A DNA stretch of 64,000 nucleotides from Sphingomonas endophytica (GTDB lineage: Bacteria > Pseudomonadota > Alphaproteobacteria > Sphingomonadales > Sphingomonadaceae): positions 186,001 to 250,000 of the forward strand of contig NZ_JACIJN010000002.1 in NCBI RefSeq assembly GCF_014199415.1, given 5' to 3'. Below are positions 1 to 8,450 of the stretch, one piece after another. Positions within the stretch are counted from its first letter, which is position 1. Each line of letters opens with the position of its first letter. The notes below the pieces were generated by a model. It was given only the letters and a program-made list of their open reading frames with translations. It was not told the DNA's origin and did no database searches. Both the position numbers and the translations under genes were made by a program.

Positions 1-642
1 TTCGCGCTGACGGCGAGCAATGATCTGGCGCAGCGGATCGAGGACGGTCCACTGCTGACCGTCGAACGGCACGGGCGCATCGGGGTGATCCGCATCAACA
101 ATTCACTCGGCGACCAGAAGCTGATTGCGGCGTTCGGCGCGGCGCTGGCCGGGCTGTCCGACACCGATACGCTGCTGATCGACCTGCGCAATACGCCGAG
201 CGGCGGCAACACGAGCGTCGCACGCGGCATCATGGGGCATTTCGTCGATCACGACCGGCCGTACCAGATGCACGTCGTCCCCTTCGAGACGCGGGTGCTG
301 GGGCCGACGCGCAAGTTCGTCGAATATGTCGCGCCGTTCGGCACGCGCTATCCTGGTAAGGTCTATGTCGCCGGGGGGCGCTGGACGGGCAGCATGGGCG
401 AAGGACTGATGATCGGTTTCGACGCGATCGGCGCGACGACGGTCGGCAGCGTGCTGGCGCACCTGCTCGGCGCGCTCGACAATGCCACCATCGAGGGATC
501 GGGCGCGACGATCGACCTCGGCACCGAACAATTGTTCACCGTAACCGGGCTGCCCCGCGAGTCCTATCGTCCGACGCTCTATCTGGACCATGCCGAACGC
601 ACCGCGCAGGGCGACCCGGTGCTGGCAGCGATCGCGCGCTGA
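1..642 (+). CDS. S41-family (tail-specific type) peptidase, C-terminal part
   Basis: The reading frame is open from base 1, so only the C-terminal ~213 residues are present and the true start lies outside the window. The fragment resembles the catalytic core of S41 (C-terminal processing protease/tricorn-like) serine peptidases: a strand-turn segment LLIDLRNTPSGGN, which is the usual family signature of a D-L-R-x-N-x-G-G loop, followed by WTGSMGEG, in which the serine (codon 391-393) occupies the nucleophile position of the family's small-S-x-x-E motif. Such proteins are usually exported and act in the periplasm. The substrate cannot be deduced. The next gene is on the opposite strand and ends 85 bp away. 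Confidence 0.75.
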   Translation, partial: FALTASNDLAQRIEDGPLLTVERHGRIGVIRINNSLGDQKLIAAFGAALAGLSDTDTLLIDLRNTPSGGNTSVARGIMGHFVDHDRPYQMHVVPFETRVLGPTRKFVEYVAPFGTRYPGKVYVAGGRWTGSMGEGLMIGFDAIGATTVGSVLAHLLGALDNATIEGSGATIDLGTEQLFTVTGLPRESYRPTLYLDHAERTAQGDPVLAAIAR

Positions 643-727
643 CGACCGCCCCGGTGCGCGTGCGGATGGTCGCGATGCGCCAGCCTCGCCGATCCGGCGC
701 GCGCGAATGCCGCATCCGATCGCGCGG

Positions 728-1279
728 TCAAGCCGCGATCGGCATCGTCCCGGCAAACGGTGCCGCTGCGGCGTCGAGATCGAGCGCGAAGTCGACCGCC
801 GCGACCGTCCCGCCGCGCGCCAGCGACCAGCGCTGTGAGCGACCCGTCTCAACGAAGCCGAGCTTGCGCAGGACCGCCCCCGACGCCGGATTGTCGGCGT
901 GATGATAGGCGGTGAGTCGCGTCAGCGGGAGCGCGTGGCGCGCAATGGCGAGCACCGCACGCCCTGCCTCGGTCGCATAGCCGCGGCCCCAGGCGTTGGG
1001 GGTCAGCCAGTAGCCGAGTTCGTGATCGCCGTTTTCGGCGCGGTGCAGCCCGATCCCGCCGATCAGCCGGTGATCGCCGCTGCGCTCGACGATGACGAAG
1101 CGCGGCTCGGTCGCGCCACGCGGGAGCGACAGGAAGGTTTCGGCATCCGCCGGCGTATAGGAACAGGGCGCGCGCGCAAGGCGGTTGACGACCGCTTCGT
1201 GGCCGATCGCCTGCGCAAGCGCGGGCGCGTCCTCGAACCAGCCGGGCCGTAACGTCAAGCGGGGCGTCAACGCGAACAT
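728..1279 (-). CDS. GNAT-family N-acetyltransferase (RimJ/RimL-like)
   Basis: The 183-residue product opens with the typical RimJ/RimL-type strand LTPRLTLRPG and carries the acetyl-CoA pyrophosphate-binding segment WGRGYATEAGRAVL, then ADNPASGAVLRKLGFVETG, the usual C-terminal GNAT motif. It should transfer an acetyl group from acetyl-CoA to an amine, either a protein N-terminus or a small molecule. The start at 1279 is chosen because GGAGATGGAG precedes it at normal spacing; a second in-frame ATG at 1288 sits inside that ribosome binding site. The open frame extends further upstream but across the rpmA terminator, so the longer form is unlikely. The exact substrate is unknown. Confidence 0.85.
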   Translation of the reverse strand: MFALTPRLTLRPGWFEDAPALAQAIGHEAVVNRLARAPCSYTPADAETFLSLPRGATEPRFVIVERSGDHRLIGGIGLHRAENGDHELGYWLTPNAWGRGYATEAGRAVLAIARHALPLTRLTAYHHADNPASGAVLRKLGFVETGRSQRWSLARGGTVAAVDFALDLDAAAAPFAGTMPIAA

Positions 1280-1364
1280 GTGCTCCATCTCCTGCGACGG
1301 GCCCGTGGCACGCGACAATGACGCGCGCGCGACACGGGAACGGTTAAGTGGAGGGAGCAGCAAT

Positions 1365-1397
1365 AAAAAAGGGAGCCGGGGCGGACCCGTCTCCCTT
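1365..1397 (-). terminator. Rho-independent terminator of rplU-rpmA
   Basis: On the minus strand, AAGGGAG pairs with CTCCCTT, with inner CGGG/CCCG pairs, and the stem runs directly into TTTTTT. It lies about 65 bp past the rpmA stop codon, the expected place for the end of the ribosomal protein transcript. Confidence 0.85.
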
Positions 1398-1463
1398 GTC
1401 TGGCTGGGTTCCGTCGCGGAACCCCGGGTCGCCCTGGTGGGCAACCCGTGTGGTCACCCGATG

Positions 1464-1733
1464 TTATTCGGCCGCGGCCGCAATCATGTCGACCGAACAG
1501 AATTTGCGGCCGAGCTTGCCGTCGTGGAACACCACGCGGCCGTCGACGAGCGCAAACAGGGTATGGTCCTTGCCGATGCCGACGTTGCGGCCCGGATAGA
1601 ACTTGGTCCCGCGCTGACGCACGAGGATGTTGCCCGCGATCGCTTCCTGACCGCCGAACTTCTTCACGCCAAGGCGACGGCCGGCCGAATCACGACCGTT
1701 ACGCGACGAACCGCCTGCTTTCTTATGTGCCAT
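1464..1733 (-). CDS. rpmA: 50S ribosomal protein L27
   Basis: An 89-residue protein beginning [16 protein letters not shown], the highly conserved L27 N-terminus that reaches the peptidyl-transferase centre, followed by LGVKKFGGQ and [15 protein letters not shown]. Length and sequence fit bacterial L27 throughout. It lies 28 bp downstream of rplU on the same strand, the usual rplU-rpmA order, and the pair ends at a strong terminator. There is no N-terminal extension of the cleaved type found in Firmicutes. Confidence 0.98.
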   Translation of the reverse strand: MAHKKAGGSSRNGRDSAGRRLGVKKFGGQEAIAGNILVRQRGTKFYPGRNVGIGKDHTLFALVDGRVVFHDGKLGRKFCSVDMIAAAAE

Positions 1734-1761
1734 TGTGTCTGTTCCTTTCGCGCTTTGGGGC

Positions 1762-2058
1762 TCAGCCGACCGAGACGATCTTCAGGATCGTGTGGTTCTG
1801 GCGATGGCCATTGCGGCGACGATAGTTGTGACGGCGACGCTTCTTGAAAACGATCACCTTCTCACCCTTCGCCTGGGCGATGATTTCGGCGGCGACCGTC
1901 AGGCCCGCGACGTCCTTCAGCTCCGCGCCCTCGCCAGCGAGCAGCACGTCACCCAGCGTCACCGACGCGCCGGCCTCGCCCTCGATCTTCTCGACGACGA
2001 TCTTGTCTCCGGCGGCGACGCGGTACTGCTTGCCGCCCGTGCGCACGACTGCGAACAT
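1762..2058 (-). CDS. rplU: 50S ribosomal protein L21
   Basis: A 98-residue protein beginning [18 protein letters not shown], the canonical L21 start, and ending in the basic rRNA-binding tail [16 protein letters not shown] followed by TILKI. L21 binds 23S rRNA in the large subunit. The frame stays open 20 codons upstream, but the family start and an AAGGA element upstream place the ATG at 2058. It heads a two-gene transcript with rpmA. Confidence 0.97.
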   Translation of the reverse strand: MFAVVRTGGKQYRVAAGDKIVVEKIEGEAGASVTLGDVLLAGEGAELKDVAGLTVAAEIIAQAKGEKVIVFKKRRRHNYRRRNGHRQNHTILKIVSVG

Positions 2059-2139
2059 GGCTACGATGTTTCCTTCAACGGGAATTGCTTCCCAAATGTC
2101 ATGGACCGCGACGGACACAGCCGCACGGTTGAAGCGTGG

Positions 2140-2168
2140 CGGTTAGGATAGCCCTTTCGGGATGTCAA
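2140..2168 (-). promoter_or_regulatory. Candidate sigma-70 promoter for rplU-rpmA
   Basis: The minus strand carries a perfect TTGACA (2168-2163), a 17-bp spacer and the weak -10 TAACCG (2145-2140), about 80 bp before the L21 start. The -35 is convincing and the -10 is poor. Confidence 0.4.
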
Positions 2169-2192
2169 CCGATTCCCCGGCCGCGGGACAGG

Positions 2193-2573
2193 TTAATGGC
2201 GGTGCAGCCGCTTCAGTCCATAGCGTCCGCCGTCGAACCGGTCGAACAGCCCAGCAATCGCGGGGTGGTCGACGGGTTCGTCGCTGTCGTCATGCTCCAG
2301 GTTCTGCTGGCTGACATAGGCGACGTAGCTCGATTCGAGATTCTCGGCGAGCAGATGGTAGAAGGGCTGGTCCTTGGCGGGACGCAGCGTCTCCGGGATC
2401 GACTGATACCATTCCTCGCTGTTGGCGAAGACCGGATCGACGTCGAAGATCACGCCGCGGAAATCGAGCATGCGGTGGCGCACCACGTCGCCGATCGAGA
2501 AACGGGCGTGGGCGATCGGCGGGGCGATCGGATCGGCAGGGAGGCGGGTATCAGCCAGCGCATCGCGGGTCAT
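2193..2573 (-). CDS. hspQ: HspQ/YccV-like heat shock protein
   Basis: The 126-residue product contains the YccV-like domain: FSIGDVVRHRMLDFRGVI, then DPVF, KDQPFYHLLAE and AYVSQQNLEHD, in the order and spacing of HspQ, first described as a hemimethylated-DNA-binding protein. In enterobacteria HspQ acts as a specificity factor for Lon protease; whether it does so here is inference. I prefer the ATG at 2573 (MTRDALAD), although an in-frame ATG lies at 2606 and neither has a strong ribosome binding site. The gene stands alone between rplU and tRNA-Ser. Confidence 0.85.
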   Translation of the reverse strand: MTRDALADTRLPADPIAPPIAHARFSIGDVVRHRMLDFRGVIFDVDPVFANSEEWYQSIPETLRPAKDQPFYHLLAENLESSYVAYVSQQNLEHDDSDEPVDHPAIAGLFDRFDGGRYGLKRLHRH

Positions 2574-2701
2574 GCCAGCGTATCTAGTGCAGAAATCGTG
2601 CAGCACAACACGAGATGCGCTTGCGCTGTGTATCGCAAGCCGCTAGGGGCCGCGCCTCGACCCACCGCCGGGCGCTTTTCGGAGCCGCCGGTGACCCTCG
2701 C

Positions 2702-2791
<90 letters not shown>

Positions 2792-2989
2792 CTTCATCAT
2801 CTCAGCTGGTTTCCAAAGGCCCCGGACGGGGTCGATCTCCGCTCATGCGGGAAGCCGTGCGAGCCGAACGATGGAGCCGCGCGGGGCTGATGCGGCGGAG
2901 GGCCGTGGCTGCACCGGCTTAGCGCAGATCATAGACCGCCGGCCCCCGGGGCAGTGGATGAGCGCAGACAATCGGCGAGGGGGAAAGAT

Positions 2990-3991
2990 GTGGCGACCGA
3001 AGCACCTGCGACGCACGAATGGCAACTCGACCAGCTTCAGCGTGCGATCAAGGCGGCGGGGGTGGCGCTCTGGTCCTGGAACGTCGACACGGGCGTGCTG
3101 ACGATGGACCCGTGCGGGTTTGAGCTCTGGGGTCTGCCCTGGAGCAACAAGGTGACGTTCGAGGAATTGCCGGCCCGCATCCATCCTGCCGATCGCGACC
3201 GGGTCCGCTCCGCCTTCAATGCCACGCGGGTGATGACCGGATCGTACGAGACGGATTTCCGCATCCTGATCGGCGACAAGGTTCGCTGGGTGGCGGCGCG
3301 CGGAAAAGGCAACGACGCCGACATCGTCGCGCGCACCATGTTCGGCATCTTCCTCGATGTGACCGGCCGGAAGCAGGCCGAGGAAAGCAGCGAGCTTCTC
3401 GCCGGGGAGATGAGCCACCGCGTCAAGAACCTGCTCGCGATCGCGTCGGGGCTGACCGCGATCAGCTCGCGATCGGCGACCAGCGTCGAGCAGATGGCGC
3501 ACGAACTGACCGGCCGCCTGTCGGCACTGGGGCGTGCCCACAATTTGGTTCGGCCGCTGTCCCCCGACCAGGGGACGGCGGCGCTGCTGGGGGATCTGCT
3601 CTCGATCCTGCTGTTCCCGTATGACGATCTCGGCGCCTTCAAGGGCCGCATCCGCGTGGCGGTCGAGCGCATCGGGGTCGGCGAAGCCTCGGCCACGGCG
3701 ATCGCGCTCATTATCTATGAGCTTGCGACCAACTCCATGAAATACGGCGCGCTTTCCTCGCCCACCGGAACGCTCGACGTTTCCAGCGCCACCGATGGCG
3801 AGGATCTCGTTCTGACATGGCTGGAGCAGGGTGGCCCACGCGTCGAGAAGCCCGACGACGTGGCCGGCTTCGGGAGCAGGCTGGTCAATCGCAGCGTCAC
3901 CGGGCAGTTGAGCGGCGCGAACCATTACGACTGGTCGGAAGACGGCCTGATCGTCACGCTGCGTGCCAGGCGGGAGCGTCTGGCCAGCTGA
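2990..3991 (+). CDS. PAS-domain HWE-family sensor histidine kinase
   Basis: The roughly 333-residue protein has an N-terminal PAS domain (GVALWSWNVDTGVLTMD through FLDVTGRKQAEES) followed by a HWE dimerisation and phosphoacceptor region EMSHRVKNLLAIASGL, whose histidine is the likely phosphorylation site. An HWE-type ATPase follows, with YELATNSMKYGALS as the N box. There is no membrane segment, so it is probably a cytosolic sensor; the PAS ligand is unknown. The GTG at 2990 is preferred because GAGGGGGA (2977-2984) precedes it, and a GTG at 2954 is the alternative. A stand-alone receiver gene follows 175 bp downstream and is the likely phosphotransfer partner. HWE kinases in this group often feed the general stress response; for this one that is inference. 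Confidence 0.88.
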   Translation: MATEAPATHEWQLDQLQRAIKAAGVALWSWNVDTGVLTMDPCGFELWGLPWSNKVTFEELPARIHPADRDRVRSAFNATRVMTGSYETDFRILIGDKVRWVAARGKGNDADIVARTMFGIFLDVTGRKQAEESSELLAGEMSHRVKNLLAIASGLTAISSRSATSVEQMAHELTGRLSALGRAHNLVRPLSPDQGTAALLGDLLSILLFPYDDLGAFKGRIRVAVERIGVGEASATAIALIIYELATNSMKYGALSSPTGTLDVSSATDGEDLVLTWLEQGGPRVEKPDDVAGFGSRLVNRSVTGQLSGANHYDWSEDGLIVTLRARRERLAS

Positions 3992-4166
3992 TCGGGTGGT
4001 GAGGGGCGTACGCCGCCAAGCGCGGTCGCGGACGATCGCCAACCGTCCTGAACGCGCGCGCCACGGCACGGGAGCCGATGGCCGAGCGGCCTGCTGGGTC
4101 TGACGACCGATCGACCGATCGGGGCAAGACGCTGCAACTTGCGCGGCGGCCGGAAGTTGGGGCGCT

Positions 4167-4574
4167 ATGCCGCTTTCGACCAAACCTTATGCCGTCGTCG
4201 TGGAAGACGATCCCCTGATCATCATGGAGACGACGCATATCCTTGAAGAGGCCGGTTTCCGGGTTCAGGAATGTTTCGACGGGGACGAAGCGATCGCGCA
4301 TCTGGCCGAGCATTGGGAGCGCACGATCCTGTTATTCTCGGACGTCGACATGCCGGGCGCGACCGACGGCTTCGCGCTTGCGCGCCACGTCGCCGGGCAC
4401 TGGCCGCTCATCGAGATCGTCATCGCCTCCGGCCACGTTTCCCCGAACCCGGGCGACATGCCGGGCAAGGCGACGTTCGTTGCGAAGCCGTTCAATCAGC
4501 GGACGGTGCACGAACATCTCAAACGGACATTGCCCGACGACAAGAAGCCGGCGCCGCTTAGAACGGCGGTGTGA
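4167..4574 (+). CDS. Single-domain response regulator (receiver only)
   Basis: A 135-residue protein consisting of one receiver domain. The acidic pocket is VVEDDPL, the phosphoacceptor is Asp59 in LLFSDVDMPG, and the conserved switch lysine is in FVAKPFN. There is no output domain, so it acts by protein contact or as a phosphate shuttle or sink. It follows the PAS-HWE kinase gene on the same strand, and the two are most simply a cognate pair. Many HWE kinases work with such short receivers. Confidence 0.88.
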   Translation: MPLSTKPYAVVVEDDPLIIMETTHILEEAGFRVQECFDGDEAIAHLAEHWERTILLFSDVDMPGATDGFALARHVAGHWPLIEIVIASGHVSPNPGDMPGKATFVAKPFNQRTVHEHLKRTLPDDKKPAPLRTAV

Positions 4575-4709
4575 TCCCGGTCCGGCTGGCCGGGCGCGAC
4601 GCCGGCTTCCGCGACCCGGCGTCGCGCCGGCCTCGTCTCGCCGTGCTTCTCTTCTCGCCGCGGTGAGCGGACGGCACGACCGGCGATCGTACCGCGTGTT
4701 TCCCGCCTG

Positions 4710-6371
4710 CTACGCTGCGCGCAGCTGGGAGAGAAACTCGGCGGTTGCCGCCTGCAGCGCCGCGGATTGCGCCGCAACCTTCCGGCTGGTCGCGCTGACG
4801 TCGTCGGTGAGCAGGCTCGCGGCCTGCGCGCCATCGGCAAACAGCGCGACATGGTCGCGCGCCTCGTTGACGCGATTGGCAACCATCTGTGCGGCCTCGC
4901 CGATGTCGATCGTGGCGAGACGCTGTTCGACGATGCTGTCCGCGATCGAACTCGCGATGCCGGCGACGTCGTCGATACCCTGAACCGTCTCGCGGACGCT
5001 GCCGGCGGCGACATCGACCCGCGACAGGATATCCCCGATCTGCAGCGAGACGCTGCCCGCCGTCGTCTGCGTCCGGTTGGCGAGCGATTTCACCTCCGCC
5101 GCGACGACCGAGAAGCCGCGGCCCGCCTGGCCGGCGCGAGCGGCCTCGATCGTCGCGTTCAACGCGAGCATATTGGTCTGACGTGCGACGTTGCTGATGA
5201 TCGCGGTCATGTCCCCGATCTGCGTCGCGCTGTCGATCATCCCCCGGATCGCCGTCGAACTCTCGGCCGCCAACGCGTGCGCGGACGTGCACAGCGCGGC
5301 ATGCTCATCCACCTGGCTCGAAATGTTGGTGATGGTGGTGCCGAGCTGGGTTGCGGCGGCTGCGAGCGTCGACACCGACAAGGAGGCCTCGTGCGTCCGC
5401 TCGGAGATGCCGCGCACCGCATCGGTGCTGCGCAGCGCGACCTCCGCCAGCCGCTGCGCCGAGCCGTCGAGATCGTGAACCGCTGACGAGACCTGCCGTG
5501 CCGCCGAGAGGACGCTACGCTCGAAGCGCTCGGCAAGCGCGATCATGTCGGCGTGGCGCCGTTCCTCCGCCAGCTGCGCCGCCGCGGCCATCGCCCGCGT
5601 CGCATTGCTCTGCGCCTGCGCCGTCGCGAGACGTGCTTCCGCCGCCTCGCTGCGGGCGACCGCGACATCGGCGTCCGCCAGCGCGGCGGCGGCCTCGCTG
5701 GCGATGAGGCGCGCCGTCGTCACTTCGCCCTCGACGAACATCCGGCACTGGTCGACCGCGCAACGCGCCAGCACGACGAGATAGAGAATGGTGAGCGGCA
5801 CCGCGGTCATCGATCCGCCGACCCCGAACTTCGCCGACATGATCGTCATCGGGACCGCGATCGGCACCGCATAGACGACGAACGCGACCGGGAGGTACAT
5901 GTACATGACCAGCCCGGAGGCGATCAGCCCCATCTCGATCCACAGGATCACCGTGACGAGTCGCTCGTCGCTGGACCACAGGATCGCGGTGCTGAAGACG
6001 GCCCAGCCGATGCCGAACGCCGCGGCAACCCCGACGTGCGCGCGCGCGAAGGCGTTCAGGTCGGCCCAAGGCCGCATCAGCCTCAGTCGTGCGAAGGTGG
6101 CGGTGACGACGATCGTCGCGGCGCCCGCCGTCATCAGCGGATGGTTTGCATCGCGCCACAACAATGCGACCGCGATGACGACCAGCAGGTAGGCGAGCGG
6201 GATGAGCGGCCTGAGACCGCGCACCACGCCGATCAGTTGCTGGGCGAACACCTTTTGACGTTGTGGCTCGTCACCGGCGGTGACGGTGAGCACATCGACC
6301 AGGTAGCTGCGCGCCTCTGCGATGACGGCGCGAGCGCGAGGTGCTGGGAGCGAGCTGGTGTCGGCTGTCAT
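4710..6371 (-). CDS. Methyl-accepting chemotaxis protein with a six-helix membrane sensor
   Basis: The 553-residue protein starts with a membrane module of about six hydrophobic helices (roughly residues 54-72, 78-94, 113-131, 140-160, 163-180 and 188-204) without a periplasmic ligand domain, similar in layout to MASE-type sensors. An Ala-rich helix (residues 215-290) leads to the cytoplasmic signalling hairpin, whose tip [18 protein letters not shown] (from about residue 394) is diagnostic of MCPs and binds CheA and CheW. There is no HAMP domain that I can recognise and no C-terminal CheR-tethering pentapeptide. The ligand may be a membrane-associated or energy signal; this is inference. It is convergent with the receiver gene and divergent from the OmpW gene. 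Confidence 0.88.
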   Translation of the reverse strand: MTADTSSLPAPRARAVIAEARSYLVDVLTVTAGDEPQRQKVFAQQLIGVVRGLRPLIPLAYLLVVIAVALLWRDANHPLMTAGAATIVVTATFARLRLMRPWADLNAFARAHVGVAAAFGIGWAVFSTAILWSSDERLVTVILWIEMGLIASGLVMYMYLPVAFVVYAVPIAVPMTIMSAKFGVGGSMTAVPLTILYLVVLARCAVDQCRMFVEGEVTTARLIASEAAAALADADVAVARSEAAEARLATAQAQSNATRAMAAAAQLAEERRHADMIALAERFERSVLSAARQVSSAVHDLDGSAQRLAEVALRSTDAVRGISERTHEASLSVSTLAAAATQLGTTITNISSQVDEHAALCTSAHALAAESSTAIRGMIDSATQIGDMTAIISNVARQTNMLALNATIEAARAGQAGRGFSVVAAEVKSLANRTQTTAGSVSLQIGDILSRVDVAAGSVRETVQGIDDVAGIASSIADSIVEQRLATIDIGEAAQMVANRVNEARDHVALFADGAQAASLLTDDVSATSRKVAAQSAALQAATAEFLSQLRAA

Positions 6372-6412
6372 GCCGGCTTCGTCGTCCAGCGACCTTGCGG
6401 GATAGTTAATGT

Positions 6413-6439
6413 CGTCAACATTGCGCGGGAATGTTGACG
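6413..6439. promoter_or_regulatory. Perfect inverted repeat in the divergent MCP/OmpW promoter region
   Basis: CGTCAACATT (6413-6422) and AATGTTGACG (6430-6439) form a perfect 10-bp inverted repeat with a 7-bp spacer, between the two divergent starts. Each arm contains TTGACG facing outward, so a dimeric regulator bound here would cover possible -35 elements of both genes. On the plus side TTGACG is followed after 17 bp by GGCTAT. Confidence 0.5.
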
Positions 6440-6530
6440 AAGACCAGCCATTTAACGGCTATCCACCTTCACTGCTCGTTAGTGTGCCCGCACCTAACCG
6501 CCGGGCCACATACCGAGAGCAGGAAGTTTG

Positions 6531-7184
6531 ATGATGAGGCCGACGATCAAGATGCTGCTCGCCGCGATGCTGACGGCGACGCCGGGCTTGGCCAGCGCGC
6601 AGGCGGCGAACCGGGCGGCGTGGCTGATCAACGTGGGCGTCACGCGTCTCGCGATGGTCGACAAGGCCGAGGTGACGTTGGCCGGGCAGCGGCTGGCCAG
6701 CGCAGGTGTCAAGAGCGATCCGCAATGGGTGCCGTCGCTGAACGTCACCCGCTTTGTGAAGTTCGACCTCGGCCTGAACCTGAGCACCGGTCTGCCCCCG
6801 ACGATCAAGTATCGCGGCGCGGGTGTTCTGGCGACGGCGGGACCGCTGCTCGACGTCCGCTATGCCGCACCCGCGGTTACGCTCGTCTGGTCTCCCCTGC
6901 GCGCCCGCGTGATCACCCCCTATGTCGGTGCCGGCGTGACCTACATGCATGTCGTGGCAACCCGCGATCGCGGAATGGCGGACGCAACGGTCGACGATGA
7001 CGTTGCGCCGGTCCTGCAAGCGGGGCTTTCGCTCTTTCCGCATCACCGCTGGGGCGTCTTTGCAGACGTCAAAAAGGCTTATGTGCGCACCGTCGCCCGC
7101 GGGACCGTCGCCGGCTATCCGTCGTCGACGCGCCTGCAGATGGATCCGACGGTGCTGCAAGCCGGAGTGGCGCTCCGACTCTGA
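6531..7184 (+). CDS. OmpW-family outer membrane protein
   Basis: A 217-residue exported protein with a Sec signal peptide (hydrophobic MLLAAMLTATPGLASAQA). The mature part has the OmpW pattern: N-terminal strand ending in VGVTRLAM, a middle WVPSLNVTRFVKFDLGLNLS, the conserved ITPYVGAGVTYMH, and a C-terminal strand ending in VALRL, ready for BAM insertion. OmpW proteins form narrow 8-stranded barrels for small or hydrophobic molecules. AGGA at 6521-6524 supports the ATG at 6531. It is divergent from the chemoreceptor and may share control through the inverted repeat between them. Confidence 0.82.
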   Translation: MMRPTIKMLLAAMLTATPGLASAQAANRAAWLINVGVTRLAMVDKAEVTLAGQRLASAGVKSDPQWVPSLNVTRFVKFDLGLNLSTGLPPTIKYRGAGVLATAGPLLDVRYAAPAVTLVWSPLRARVITPYVGAGVTYMHVVATRDRGMADATVDDDVAPVLQAGLSLFPHHRWGVFADVKKAYVRTVARGTVAGYPSSTRLQMDPTVLQAGVALRL

Positions 7185-7248
7185 CAATCCTAGCGGCGGC
7201 TAGCCGACAGGCGCTTTATCCATAGCGCGCTTGCCGCATCAAACAGGC

Positions 7249-7280
7249 TTGGCCTGCAATATGGCTTTCGTATACCGTAT
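7249..7280 (+). promoter_or_regulatory. Candidate promoter with CGTATAC operator-like motif
   Basis: TTGGCC (7249-7254), a 16-bp spacer and TATACC (7271-7276) form a possible promoter for the GH127-like gene. The -10 is embedded in CGTATACCGTAT (7269-7280), which matches 10 of 12 bases of a motif at 13707-13718 before the GH27 gene. The shared sequence suggests one regulator for both. Confidence 0.4.
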
Positions 7281-7350
7281 CCCTATTAGCCTTGTTGTGC
7301 ATCGGCTCCTCCAGGAAGCGTCGCACATCGTAGACGGGGGAGGTAGCGGC

Positions 7351-8448
7351 GTGGCGCAGGATGAGGTGAACGGCGGCGAGCGTCAGGAGGCGTTCGGGAT
7401 CGGCCGGCGCAAGGTGCTCGCCGGGTTGGCGACGGGCCTCGGGCTGCCGCTCGCGGTCGGTGTCGCGGCGGCGGAGCCGGCGGACGGGCCGGTCAACCTG
7501 GCCAAGGTGACGAAGGCGCATGGCGGGTTCGTGTCGGGGGACACGAGCTATGCGGCGCTCAACAACAGTGCCGAACCAAGCAGTTCCGCCGATGCCTCGC
7601 ATGGCGCCTATGGCACCTGGCCGCAAACCGGGCGGCAATGGGTGCTCTATGAATGGGAGCAGCCAGTCTCGACCGACAGCGTCGATCTCTATTGGTGGCA
7701 GGACGCGCAAGGGATCGCGCTGCCGACCTCGGCGCAGCTCTCCTTCTGGGACGGTAAGGCCTTCGTCCCGGTGCGCAACGCGCGCGGTGGCGGGGTGGCG
7801 GGGGACCGCTTCAACCGCACCACCTTCGACCGCATCACGACGTGGAAGCTGAAGCTGGAATTCGTCGGTGACGGGCAGAAGTCGGTCGGCATGCTGCAAT
7901 GGAAGGTTTACAACGCCGGGCCGGTCGCGGCCTTCGCGCCGGTGGTCGGCAAGGGGGTCGACCGCGCGGAGAAAGGCTATGCCGTCATCACGCGCGAATG
8001 GCGCGAGGGTGACAAGGTCGAGCTGGAATTGCCGATGGCGGTGCAGCGCGTCACCGCCGACGAGCGCGAGGAGGCGACGCGCGGCAAGGTCGCGCTGCGC
8101 TATGGACCGTTGGTGTATAACGTCGAGCGTGCCGACCAGCGGCGGATTGACTTGCCGATTGGTACGGACCCGCTGGTGCCGGAATGGCCCGGCGACCTGC
8201 TCGGCGGGGTGGTCGCGATCCGCGGGCGCTGGGCGGACGGCTCGCCGCTGACCGCGATCCCCAATTATGCGCGGATGAACCGCACCGGTTGGGCAATCCC
8301 CGAATTTCCGGGGCGCGCCAACGTCGAATATGCACCGGGCAGCGTGGATGCCGGAGGCGCGCAACAGGCGGTCGCGCAGGAGCGGCGCAGGGAGCGGGGG
8401 CCGCAGTCGCTGGTGTGGATTGCGCAGGACCGGAAGGGGCAGGCCTGA
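7351..8448 (+). CDS. Tat-exported GH127-like protein without the catalytic barrel
   Basis: The 365-residue product has a twin-arginine signal (GIGRRKVLAGLATG, then a hydrophobic run ending AAAEPA). Next comes a discoidin-like F5/8 type C domain (about residues 50-190: WVLYEWEQPVSTDSVDLYWW and TTWKLKLEF), then the beta domain normally found after the catalytic barrel of GH127 (DUF1680) enzymes (GYAVITREWREGDKVELELP and GKVALRYGPLVYNVE), and the GH127-type tail LTAIPNYARMNRTG. The (alpha/alpha)6 barrel and its zinc cysteines are absent, and the F5/8 domain precedes the beta domain, whereas I would expect it after. It may be a carbohydrate-binding protein or a rearrangement product. The GTG at 7351 follows GGGGGAGG at good spacing. 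Confidence 0.65.
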   Translation: MAQDEVNGGERQEAFGIGRRKVLAGLATGLGLPLAVGVAAAEPADGPVNLAKVTKAHGGFVSGDTSYAALNNSAEPSSSADASHGAYGTWPQTGRQWVLYEWEQPVSTDSVDLYWWQDAQGIALPTSAQLSFWDGKAFVPVRNARGGGVAGDRFNRTTFDRITTWKLKLEFVGDGQKSVGMLQWKVYNAGPVAAFAPVVGKGVDRAEKGYAVITREWREGDKVELELPMAVQRVTADEREEATRGKVALRYGPLVYNVERADQRRIDLPIGTDPLVPEWPGDLLGGVVAIRGRWADGSPLTAIPNYARMNRTGWAIPEFPGRANVEYAPGSVDAGGAQQAVAQERRRERGPQSLVWIAQDRKGQA

Positions 8449-8450
8449 AC

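Noticed and set aside
2843..4183. 446-codon open frame on the minus strand opposite the PAS-HWE kinase
   Set aside because: It is a high-GC shadow of a recognised gene, is Arg-rich throughout and shows no domain motif. The same holds for the long antisense frames opposite 21651-25061, 27747-30089 and 38579-42043.
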